Assembly: GCA_020200935.1 (NCBI GenBank)
Contig: JAIVHR010000206.1
Span: 1 to 10,007, forward strand
DNA: 10,007 nucleotides
Reading direction: 5' to 3'
Origin: Sphingomonadales bacterium
GTDB lineage: Bacteria; Pseudomonadota; Alphaproteobacteria; Sphingomonadales; Sphingomonadaceae
The notes under the pieces were generated by a model, which saw nothing but the letters and a program-made list of their open reading frames with translations, was not told the origin of the DNA and ran no database searches. Positions 1-5,421 of the stretch are shown here, one piece after another. Positions within the stretch are counted from its first letter, which is position 1, and every line of letters begins with the position of its first letter. Both the position numbers and the translations under genes were made by a program.

Positions 1-1114
1 TATTGGCGCCGGCGCCGATCGTCGCATCGCCGAGATAACTCAAGTGGCTGGCCTTGGCGCCGGCGCCGAGCGTCGCCCGCTTCATCTCGACAAAATTACC
101 GACCTTGGCGCCTTCCTCCATCACCGCACCGGGACGCAGCCGGGCGAAGGGACCGACGGTGCAGCCCGGCCCGACTCGCGCCCCCTCGATATGGCTGAAA
201 GCGTGGATCACCGCCCCTTCGGCGACTTTCGTGCCGGGGCCGAAGCGGACATGGGGCTCGACCGTTACGTCGCGGCCGACCTCGGTATCGTGGCTGAACC
301 AGACGGTTTCGGGATCGACGAGGCTCGCCCCTTCGTCCATCGCTCGGGCGCGGCGGCGATCCTGCCAGGCGCGCTCGACGGCGGCAAGCTCGGCGCGGCT
401 GTTGATTCCGGCGACCTCCCATTCCTCGGCTTCGATCACCGCCGAGGGACGGCCTTCGCGCGCCGCGATCATGACGATGTCGGGCAGATAATATTCGCCC
501 TGCGCATTGTCGCTGCCGACCCGATCGAGCAGCGCGAACAGCTCGGCCGCCCGGGCCACGATCAACCCCGAATTGCACAGCTCGCAGGCGCGCTCCTCGT
601 CGTCCGCATCCTTGTGTTCGACCATCTTGGTGATCCGGCCGCTGCCGCTGGTGATGATCCGGCCATAGGCCCTGGGGTTCTCGGGGCGGAAGCCGAGCAC
701 CACCGCGCCCGGATCATCGTCGTCATGCAATCGCCGCAACATCTTCCCGATGGTTTCGGCGCGGACCATCGGCACGTCGCCGAAACAGACGAGCACGTCG
801 CCGGCGAAACCATCCAGCGCATCCTTCGCCTGCAGAGCCGCATGGCCGGTGCCGAACTGCTCCTGCTGGATCGCGACCGTCGCCCCACGCGCTTCGGCCA
901 GCGGCTCGAGCTGCTCGCGCCCCATGCCAAGCACGAGCACCGTCTTAGCCGGTTCGAGCCGGCCGAGTTCGTCGAGCAGATGGCCGATCATCGGCTTGCC
1001 GGCGATCGGATGCAGCACCTTGTGGAGCGAGGATTTCATCCGCGTTCCCTGCCCGGCGGCGAGCACGACGGCGGCGAAGGACGCGGGAATGGCGAGCGGA
1101 TCGGCGTCGGTCAT
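1..1114 (-). CDS. glmU: Bifunctional UDP-GlcNAc pyrophosphorylase / glucosamine-1-phosphate N-acetyltransferase (3' end beyond window)
   Basis: GlmU makes UDP-N-acetylglucosamine for peptidoglycan and lipopolysaccharide in the cytoplasm: the C-terminal domain acetylates glucosamine-1-phosphate and the N-terminal domain transfers UMP from UTP. The minus strand reads without a stop from ATG at 1114 to the left edge, giving 371 residues. The uridyltransferase signature LAAGQGTRMKS is at about 18-28, followed by KVLHPIAGKPM at 32-42, QEQFGTGHA at 84-92 and the metal-site GDVP with D113. Hexapeptide repeats of the left-handed beta-helix start near residue 265. The acetyltransferase segment HLSYLGDA places the expected catalytic histidine at 357. 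E. coli GlmU has 456 residues, so roughly 85-90 are missing at the C-terminus because the window ends. No clear Shine-Dalgarno precedes the ATG, but the N-terminus fits the family. A 153-base gap with an inverted repeat separates it from the upstream nucleotidyltransferase gene, so co-transcription is uncertain. Identification is secure. Confidence 0.97.
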   Translation of the reverse strand, partial: MTDADPLAIPASFAAVVLAAGQGTRMKSSLHKVLHPIAGKPMIGHLLDELGRLEPAKTVLVLGMGREQLEPLAEARGATVAIQQEQFGTGHAALQAKDALDGFAGDVLVCFGDVPMVRAETIGKMLRRLHDDDDPGAVVLGFRPENPRAYGRIITSGSGRITKMVEHKDADDEERACELCNSGLIVARAAELFALLDRVGSDNAQGEYYLPDIVMIAAREGRPSAVIEAEEWEVAGINSRAELAAVERAWQDRRRARAMDEGASLVDPETVWFSHDTEVGRDVTVEPHVRFGPGTKVAEGAVIHAFSHIEGARVGPGCTVGPFARLRPGAVMEEGAKVGNFVEMKRATLGAGAKASHLSYLGDATIGAGAN

Positions 1115-1169
1115 GGCGCGAAGCTGTGCCAGCTATCGGCCGGTATTTCCATAGGTGTCACGCTCATTC

Positions 1170-1255
1170 GTGCTCCAGCGAAAGCAGGAGACCAGGCCGC
1201 CCTCATAGAGCGAAGCCGAACCGTTAGGCCTGTGTTCCTGCCTGCGCGGGATCAC
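1170..1255. repeat. Imperfect inverted-repeat element, about 86 bp, in the gap upstream of glmU
   Basis: Two 27-base arms, 1170-1196 and 1229-1255, are inverted copies of each other with 20 of 27 positions matching by my alignment, around a 32-base centre. The arms carry the core GTGCTCCAGCGAAAGCAGGA or its variant. The same core recurs at 3610-3630, where 18 of the first 21 bases match the left arm, so this is a dispersed family and not a chance palindrome. It resembles the small intergenic REP-like repeats I associate with sphingomonad genomes; that is recollection. It fills most of the 1115-1267 gap, where I see no other feature. It could form a long stem in the transcript between the nucleotidyltransferase gene and glmU. 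Confidence 0.6.
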
Positions 1256-1267
1256 CGGTCGCGTCGC

Positions 1268-2296
1268 TCACCCCTTTCGCCACTTCGTCCACAAATGCCG
1301 CGCCAGCATCGCCGGCGGCATTCTCAGCCAGTGCGAACGGATGTAGAAAGCCTGGCGCAGCCCCTTGCGCGTCTCGCGGCCCCAGCCGTCGCGGGCGAGC
1401 AGGCGGCGGATATAGAGCGCATCGCCGGCCCTGCCCCGCCCCGCCACATCGCCGTCGACCGGCGTGCCGTAGAGCGCCTCGGCCAGCCGCAGCGCGCGGG
1501 CGACGGGCTTGGTCAGCTGGTGGCGCTCGGCGCGCGCGGCAAGATCGTCCCAGAAGCCCTCTCGCTCGCCGAAATCGCGCAACAGCCGGTCAATATCCCA
1601 GAGGTTGCGCAGCCCGCCCGCAAGATCGCCGTCGGCGAGCATATGGCATGCGGCGTGGCAGATCATGTCGGGCGGCGACAGGACGCGCAGGCCCCTTGGT
1701 TCGGAAGGGTCGAGCGCCTCGCTGTCGGCGATCAGCGCGTCGGCATCGGGCGTGGGGCGCGCGGTCGGCGGCAGGATCGTGTGGTGGACGTCGATCATCC
1801 GATCGCGTTCCTTGTGGATCAGCGGCGGCAGCTCATGCATCCAGCGCCGGTAATAGGCGTCGTCATAATCGTCTTCCTTGACCCATTCCCAACCGCCGCG
1901 ACCGATCAGCGCCCGCTCGACCGCATCGAGCGAAGCGCGCGGGACGAGAATGTCGAGGTCGCCTATCGAGCGGCCGATACCGGCCGACAGACCCGCCGCG
2001 ACATAGGCCGTGCCCTTCAGGAGGATCACCCGCGCATCGATATCGGCGAGCGCGCGCCGCGCCATCTCAGCCTCCCACAGCGCGGTGCGCCGCGCATGAT
2101 CGGCGGAGGCGCGCGCGGCGGCGAGCAATTCGGCGACCTTGTCGGACTGCGCCAGGCCATCGAGCCGGTGCGCGAGGCTGCCGAGCAGCTGCTCGGCCCG
2201 CGCCATCGCGATCAGCGGCGTCCAATCGGCCGGGCCGAAGGAGGCCGTGCTCGGCGGATCGGCGAGCGCGCGGGTCAGGAGGCGGGCATCCGTCAT
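1268..2296 (-). CDS. Nucleotidyltransferase-fold protein of the HprK/PqqD-like cassette
   Basis: This 342-residue protein looks like the uncharacterised nucleotidyltransferase family (PF14907 type). An N-terminal helical part is followed by LLKG at 92-95 and GRSIGDLDILV at 108-118, which matches the polymerase-beta-type pattern of Gly-Arg/Ser followed by two metal-binding aspartates (D113, D115). DVHHTIL comes further on, then a helical, Arg-rich C-terminal half. There is no signal peptide or membrane segment, so it is probably cytoplasmic. Related enzymes occur with HPr-kinase-like proteins, including in some lasso-peptide clusters, but the nucleotide donor and target here are unknown. The start is supported by GGAG seven bases upstream; that sequence lies inside the hairpin of the repeat at 2302-2456. 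The gene is the last of the three cassette members and is followed by glmU on the same strand. The family call is fairly sure; the function is open. Confidence 0.82.
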   Translation of the reverse strand: MTDARLLTRALADPPSTASFGPADWTPLIAMARAEQLLGSLAHRLDGLAQSDKVAELLAAARASADHARRTALWEAEMARRALADIDARVILLKGTAYVAAGLSAGIGRSIGDLDILVPRASLDAVERALIGRGGWEWVKEDDYDDAYYRRWMHELPPLIHKERDRMIDVHHTILPPTARPTPDADALIADSEALDPSEPRGLRVLSPPDMICHAACHMLADGDLAGGLRNLWDIDRLLRDFGEREGFWDDLAARAERHQLTKPVARALRLAEALYGTPVDGDVAGRGRAGDALYIRRLLARDGWGRETRKGLRQAFYIRSHWLRMPPAMLARHLWTKWRKG

Positions 2297-2301
2297 GAAG
2301 A

Positions 2302-2456
2302 CTCTCCCCGGACCGGGGAGGGAGACCGAACGAAATGCGGTGGAGGGGTCTTGCGACCAAGGGGCGACGATGCGCCGGGCCGATGGCGGGAGCTCGCCAC
2401 GATCGAGCCCCCTCCGTCTCGCCTTCGGCGAGCCACCTCCCCGTGCCGGGGAGGAT
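2302..2456. repeat. Compound palindromic repeat between HprK-like and nucleotidyltransferase genes
   Basis: The 172-base gap is almost filled by a structured element. Its ends are near-identical palindromes: CTCCCCGGACCGGGGAG at 2304-2320 and CCTCCCCGTGCCGGGGAGG at 2436-2454. Inside are a third hairpin, CTCGCC-TTC-GGCGAG (2418-2432), and a longer-range pair, GGAGGGG (2342-2348) with CCCCTCC (2409-2415). The whole could fold as a multi-branched stem in either strand's RNA. The pattern of terminal CTCCCC/GGGGAG palindromes around a charged-looking translation is typical of intergenic repeats I recall from Sphingomonas, Brevundimonas and relatives. Short open frames across it, such as an Arg/Pro-rich 64-residue one on the minus strand (2487 to 2293), are translations of the repeat and not genes. 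The right-hand palindrome lies 15 bases past the HprK-like stop codon. Confidence 0.72.
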
Positions 2457-2468
2457 TTTCATGCTCCC

Positions 2469-3323
2469 TCACGCCAAATCCTCGCACAACCGCTCCACCG
2501 CCTCCACCGCGCTTTCGGTGTCGGGATAATCGACCGCGCGGACCGGCACGGTGCGGATCAGCCGCGCCAGCGCCTCGAACCCCCGCTCTTCGAGAGCGAC
2601 ATAGTTGGTCGAGGCCTGTGTCAGCCGAACGAAAGCCTCGCCCTGCCCGACCTCGCGGATCTCGGCGGCATGGCCGAAACGCGGAAAGAGCAGCAGGGCA
2701 GGCATCGCCGTCTCCTCCATCCGCGCGATCGCATCGTCATTCGGCCGCAGATGCCGGATCGTCCCCTTCGGGGTATCGGCAAGCAGCGGGCCGAGCCGGC
2801 CGGGATCGACGTCGTCGAACAGATCGACCGCCGCGTTCTTGAGGCTGACTGCGCGGGGGAACGGATGCAGCGCGCCGCTGTCGCAATCGACCAGCGCGAA
2901 TTCGTCGCCGAGCAGCCGCCAGCCGCACTCGCCGAGCAGGGCGGCAAGCGTCGACTTGCCGGCGCCCGACAGCCCGGTCATCAGCAGCGCGCGCCCGCCC
3001 TTCTCGACCCCCGAGGCATGGAGCAGCAGATAGCGCCGCTGGCCCAGCGCCATCTGCAGATTCATCCCCATTTCCGCCGCCAGCAGCCCATGGGCGAGCG
3101 AGAGCGGCGCGGCGTCGGGCAGCATGTAATCGCCGCCGATATGGACCTTGGGACGCAGCCAGCGCCGCCAGGGCCGCGGCGCTTCGAGGCGCACCGTGAA
3201 ATCGGCGATCGCGGGTTCGGGATAGCCCGCATAGAGGCGGTCGAGCGCGGCGAGCGGCGCGGCCCAGTCCGACCCGATGCGGAAGCCGACCGGGCCGACC
3301 TGGATCCGGCGCTCATGCCTCAT
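2469..3323 (-). CDS. HPr kinase-related ATPase/kinase (HprK-related kinase A type)
   Basis: This 284-residue cytoplasmic protein has a P-loop, GLSGAGKST at 117-125, directly after YLLLHASGVEKGGRALLMT. It is followed by WRLLGDEFALVD at 135-146. Together these copy the HPr kinase/phosphorylase core: a histidine before the P-loop (here H102), the Walker A motif, and an acidic pair (D140, E141) in place of the catalytic DD. The N-terminal 90 residues are not the usual HprK N-domain, and a canonical PTS-linked HprK is not implied. The substrate is unknown. Family members in lasso-peptide clusters phosphorylate a precursor peptide, so a peptide or small-protein target is a reasonable inference from the PqqD-like neighbour. 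The ATG overlaps the stop of the upstream PqqD-like gene in ATGA (3320-3323), which indicates translational coupling. A second ATG at 3316 is possible but less likely. Confidence 0.85.
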   Translation of the reverse strand: MRHERRIQVGPVGFRIGSDWAAPLAALDRLYAGYPEPAIADFTVRLEAPRPWRRWLRPKVHIGGDYMLPDAAPLSLAHGLLAAEMGMNLQMALGQRRYLLLHASGVEKGGRALLMTGLSGAGKSTLAALLGECGWRLLGDEFALVDCDSGALHPFPRAVSLKNAAVDLFDDVDPGRLGPLLADTPKGTIRHLRPNDDAIARMEETAMPALLLFPRFGHAAEIREVGQGEAFVRLTQASTNYVALEERGFEALARLIRTVPVRAVDYPDTESAVEAVERLCEDLA

Positions 3324-3601
3324 GCCCGGCGCACCAGGCCTGCCGCCTCGAGCTCGGCCAGCCGCGCATCGAGCGCCTCGCTTAGCCCTTCCTCATCCGC
3401 AATCTCGTGATCGCGCCGCAGCCGCGCGAGCAGCGTCTCGGCGTCGGCCTCCCCCTCGCCCAGCGCGTCCAGGATCTCGGGCGCCGGCGGGGCGACGATA
3501 TGCGTCTGGCCCGACAGGCGATGAAAGATCAGCGCCACGCCGTCGAGCGCGATCAGCCGCCGCGTATCGGGCGGATCGGCGATGTAGATCGCTGCGGTCA
3601 T
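3320..3601 (-). CDS. PqqD-like small protein (RRE/peptide-chaperone type) of the HprK-related cassette
   Basis: This 93-residue acidic protein has the PqqD layout. A short beta-rich N-terminal half (IALDGVALIFHRLSGQTHIV) leads into the turn APPAPEILDALGEG, then a helical C-terminal half rich in Glu and Ala (DAETLLARL, LSEALDARLAELEAAGLV). PqqD-type domains bind the leader of a peptide that is being modified and present it to an enzyme. Small members like this one travel with an HprK-related kinase and a nucleotidyltransferase; I recall the name 'HPr-rel-A system PqqD family peptide chaperone'. The four-base overlap with the kinase gene supports joint action. AGGAG lies 11 bases before the ATG, a long spacing, inside the hairpin at 3610-3633. 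The family is assigned by overall pattern and neighbours, because such short proteins carry few fixed residues. Confidence 0.78.
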   Translation of the reverse strand: MTAAIYIADPPDTRRLIALDGVALIFHRLSGQTHIVAPPAPEILDALGEGEADAETLLARLRRDHEIADEEGLSEALDARLAELEAAGLVRRA

Positions 3602-3609
3602 CGGATGGG

Positions 3610-3633
3610 GTGCTCCTGCGAAGGCAGAAGCAC
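3610..3633. repeat. Hairpin half-copy of the dispersed repeat, just upstream of the PqqD-like gene
   Basis: GTGCTCCTGCGAAGGCAGAAGCAC folds as an 11-position stem with one C-A mismatch, around a two-base loop or a slightly larger one. The first 21 bases match the left arm of the repeat at 1170-1196 at 18 positions. On the minus strand the arm carries AGGAG (3617-3613), the only plausible ribosome-binding site for the PqqD-like gene, so folding would hide it. The rest of the 3602-3705 gap holds only a short GCGGTT-C-AACCGC palindrome (3690-3702) after the exported-protein gene. Confidence 0.5.
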
Positions 3634-3705
3634 TCGAAGAATAGTCTGCCTGATTCCCGCCATTCCGGTACGATCCGCCATTTCGCGAGGCGGTTCAACC
3701 GCTCT

Positions 3706-4101
3706 TCAGCGCGGCATCTGGATCGAGGCGTAGCAGGTGAAGCCGCTCATGCCCGTTTGCAGGCGGCGGATATAGTTGGTGTAGGCCTGGCTCTGCTCGT
3801 AACTATAGCCCGGATAGCTGCGCCCGCCGCGGATCGCCGCCTTGACCTCTTCGCCGGTGAGGTTGCGGCCCGGCGGCGGGAAGGCGCCGGGGGTTCCGGG
3901 CGGCACAATCGAGCCGTCCGAAGCGATGAAGTTGCCGCTGTTGCCGGGATCGGGCACCGGGATCTGACAGGTCAGCACCGAACCGGCGGTCTGGGCGAGC
4001 GCGGGCCGCACGGTGACGACGGTCGATGCCGCCGCCGCGCCGATCATCAGCACCCGGCGGCGTCCGGGCATGACATCCTCGCGGTCGATCGGTTCGTCCA
4101 T
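3706..4101 (-). CDS. Small exported protein of unknown function with signal peptide
   Basis: I do not recognise this 131-residue protein. It has a clear export signal: MPGRRRVLM (11-19), a hydrophobic run GAAAASTVVTV, and a likely cleavage site after ALA (A36|Q37). The arginine cluster followed by V-L fits a twin-arginine signal weakly, and a Sec signal is equally possible. The mature part is about 95 residues, with a Pro/Gly-rich stretch (about 48-79) and LTGEEVKAAI. Its C-terminal half is rich in Tyr and Gly, and it has just two cysteines, C45 and C123, which could form a disulfide in the periplasm. ATG at 4071 (Met11) has GAGG five bases upstream and may be the true start. Upstream of 4101 there is only AGGG. 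The gene is 104 bases ahead of the PqqD-like gene on the same strand and may belong to that cassette. Confidence 0.72.
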   Translation of the reverse strand: MDEPIDREDVMPGRRRVLMIGAAAASTVVTVRPALAQTAGSVLTCQIPVPDPGNSGNFIASDGSIVPPGTPGAFPPPGRNLTGEEVKAAIRGGRSYPGYSYEQSQAYTNYIRRLQTGMSGFTCYASIQMPR

Positions 4102-4164
4102 TTCCGCCCTGTCCCCTGTTTGCGTCGCGCCCTTCGGGCGCCCTGCCGCTGCAACTGGCTCCGA

Positions 4165-4184
4165 TGTGACTGGTGAGTGTCACA
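4165..4184. promoter_or_regulatory. Inverted repeat in the divergent promoter region upstream of phoR
   Basis: TGTGAC (4165-4170) and GTCACA (4179-4184) form a perfect six-base inverted repeat with an eight-base spacer. It lies in the roughly 104-base region between the minus-strand exported-protein gene (start 4101) and plus-strand phoR (start 4206). It is suitably placed for an operator acting on one or both directions. It is not a standard Crp site, because the TGTGA/TCACA spacing is ten bases, not six, and the second half-repeat of a Pho box is absent. A separate GCGCCC-TTC-GGGCGC hairpin (4127-4141) lies in the same region and would be in the leader of the minus-strand transcript. Confidence 0.3.
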
Positions 4185-4205
4185 AAGGCGCACTATCATC
4201 GTCTT

Positions 4206-5263
4206 ATGGCCGGAATAACGCCTCCGCGAGCGCTTGTCGCCCTGTTAACCACGATTGGGCTGGGATTGCTGGTCGGCGCGCTCGGCGCGCCGCCGGCGGC
4301 CGCGATCGCCGCCGGCGCGGGCGCCTTGCTCTTCGCGCTGGTGATGGCCTCGACCGCCCCCACCGCCGAGCCCGAAATGGTGTACGCGCCCGAACCCGAC
4401 GACCGGTCCGGCGAGCCGACGCTCGAGGAACTGATGGATGCGATCGACGAGCCCGCCTTGCTTGTCTCGGGCCGCCGCGTTTCCCGCGCAAACCCGGCGG
4501 CGCTGGCGCTGCTCGGCGACCATATCGTCGGCCAGGATGTCAGGCTCGCGATCCGTCACCCGGCCGCTGCCGAGCGGCTGATCGGCAAAGGACCCGACGA
4601 GGACGGCGAATCGCGCACCGCGCTCGAACTGGTCGGCATCGGCGAACGCAACCGTCCGTGGGAGCTCGTCATCCACGAACTTTCGGGCAACGGCCGCTTC
4701 GTCCGCCTCGCCGATCGCAGCCGCACCCAGGCGGCGGAAAAGATGCGCGTCGATTTCGTCGCCAATGCGAGCCACGAATTGCGCACGCCGCTGGCCTCGC
4801 TGCTCGGCTATATCGAGACGCTGCAGGACAGCAGCAGGGGTCCGCCCATACGATTCCCGGCGATCGGGTACAGCTCGTCCAGCTGGTCAGCAATCTGGTC
4901 GGCAATGCGCTCAAATACAGCGATAGCGAGGCCGCGGTGACCGTGCGGCATGGCGTGGCGAAGCCCGACGGCTATGTGATCCGCGTGATCGATCGCGGCG
5001 AGGGAATCGCCACCGAGCACCTGCCCCGGCTGACCGAGCGATTCTATCGCGTCGATGCGAGCCGCAGCCGGTCGATGGGCGGCACCGGGCTTGGCCTCGC
5101 CATCGTCAAGCATATCGTCGAGCGCCATCGCGGCCGGCTCAAAATCGAAAGCGAGCCCGGCGAAGGCACCGAAGTCATTGTCGAATTGCCGGGCGGATCG
5201 CCGCGAATGTCATCAAACCGTAACGCACCATCCGCATTGACGGGCAACGAGACTGCAGCATAG
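4206..5263 (+). pseudogene. phoR: PhoR phosphate-sensing histidine kinase, disrupted by an internal deletion and frame change
   Basis: PhoR is the membrane kinase that phosphorylates PhoB when phosphate is scarce. From ATG 4206 the frame gives two hydrophobic segments (about 9-28 and 31-50), a PAS-like region (about 70-165) and the histidine box ANASHELRTPLASLLGYIETLQD with H190. After the D codon at 4827-4829 the homology moves to another frame. From 4856 it reads PGDRVQLVQLVSNLVGNALKY (N box), then DRGEGI, ERFYRV and GGTGLGLAIVKHIVERH, ending at 5263. E. coli PhoR has about 80 residues between these points and here there are about nine codons, so helix 2 of the dimerisation domain and the start of the ATPase domain are lost. 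The original frame stops at 4940. No other decay is visible, so the lesion is recent or is a sequence/assembly error. A GTG at 4173 is an alternative start. pstC follows after 158 bases. Confidence 0.88.
5207..5224 (+). promoter_or_regulatory. Candidate Pho box for the pst operon, inside the 3' end of phoR
   Basis: ATGTCAT-CAAA-CCGTAAC matches the PhoB-binding layout of two seven-base direct repeats (CTGTCAT) separated by four bases. The first repeat fits at 6 of 7 positions and the second at 4 of 7. It ends 197 bases before the pstC start and overlaps the last codons of phoR. An internal promoter here would let pstC to phoB be induced independently of phoR transcription, which is the expected regulation of pst genes. 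No convincing -10 hexamer is visible at the expected distance downstream. Confidence 0.4.
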
Positions 5264-5367
5264 CCGTCCGGGGCGGGGCACGTCTGACACCTATCGCCGG
5301 TTCCGTGCGGATCGGATGCGAACGGCAAGGGATATGCCCGCCGCCGCGGATCGCTGCCATGGATTTC

Positions 5368-5395
5368 GCGGCGTCCCTGTTTTAGGGCACGCCGC
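5368..5395 (+). other. Strong leader hairpin upstream of pstC
   Basis: GCGGCGT-CCCT (5368-5378) pairs with AGGG-C-ACGCCGC (5384-5395) to give an 11-base-pair stem with one bulged C and a GTTTT loop. It ends 26 bases before the pstC TTG codon. No T-tract follows on either strand, so it is not a typical intrinsic terminator. It may be a transcript-processing or stabilising structure in the pstC leader, or may damp read-through from phoR. The rest of 5264-5421 shows no gene. Confidence 0.45.
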
Positions 5396-5421
5396 AACGA
5401 CGAACGGGATTCGCCAGCGCC

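Noticed and set aside
2293..2487. A 64-residue minus-strand reading frame in the gap after the HprK-like gene
   Set aside because: Its Arg/Pro/Gly-rich translation comes from the compound repeat. Such frames are common false gene calls on this repeat type.
44..2842. A 932-codon open frame on the plus strand
   Set aside because: It lies antisense to glmU, the nucleotidyltransferase gene and the HprK-like gene and crosses two intergenic repeats. Its translation is Arg/His/Asp-rich with no recognisable domain. It is open because high-G+C codons in the real genes leave few stops on the other strand.
2139..3410. A 423-codon plus-strand frame over the HprK-like and nucleotidyltransferase genes
   Set aside because: Antisense to a P-loop protein with clear motifs. 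It runs through the palindromic repeat and shows no domain.
3690..3702. GCGGTT-C-AACCGC palindrome after the exported-protein gene as an intrinsic terminator
   Set aside because: Only six pairs with a one-base centre and no T-tract on the minus strand; too weak to call.
4178..4194. TGTCACA near the phoR start as a Pho box
   Set aside because: No second repeat lies at the required 11-base spacing on either strand; only the inverted repeat is supported.
4173..4205. GTG at 4173 as the phoR start
   Set aside because: No ribosome-binding site, and it overlaps the inverted repeat. ATG 4206 directly opens the first membrane segment as expected for PhoR. Kept only as an alternative.
4829..4856. Programmed ribosomal frameshift in phoR
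   Set aside because: No slippery sequence is evident, and a frameshift alone would not account for the loss of about 70 conserved codons.
5284..5301. CTGACAC-CTAT-CGCCGGT as a second Pho box before pstC
   Set aside because: The second half does not match the repeat (few positions agree with CTGTCAT).
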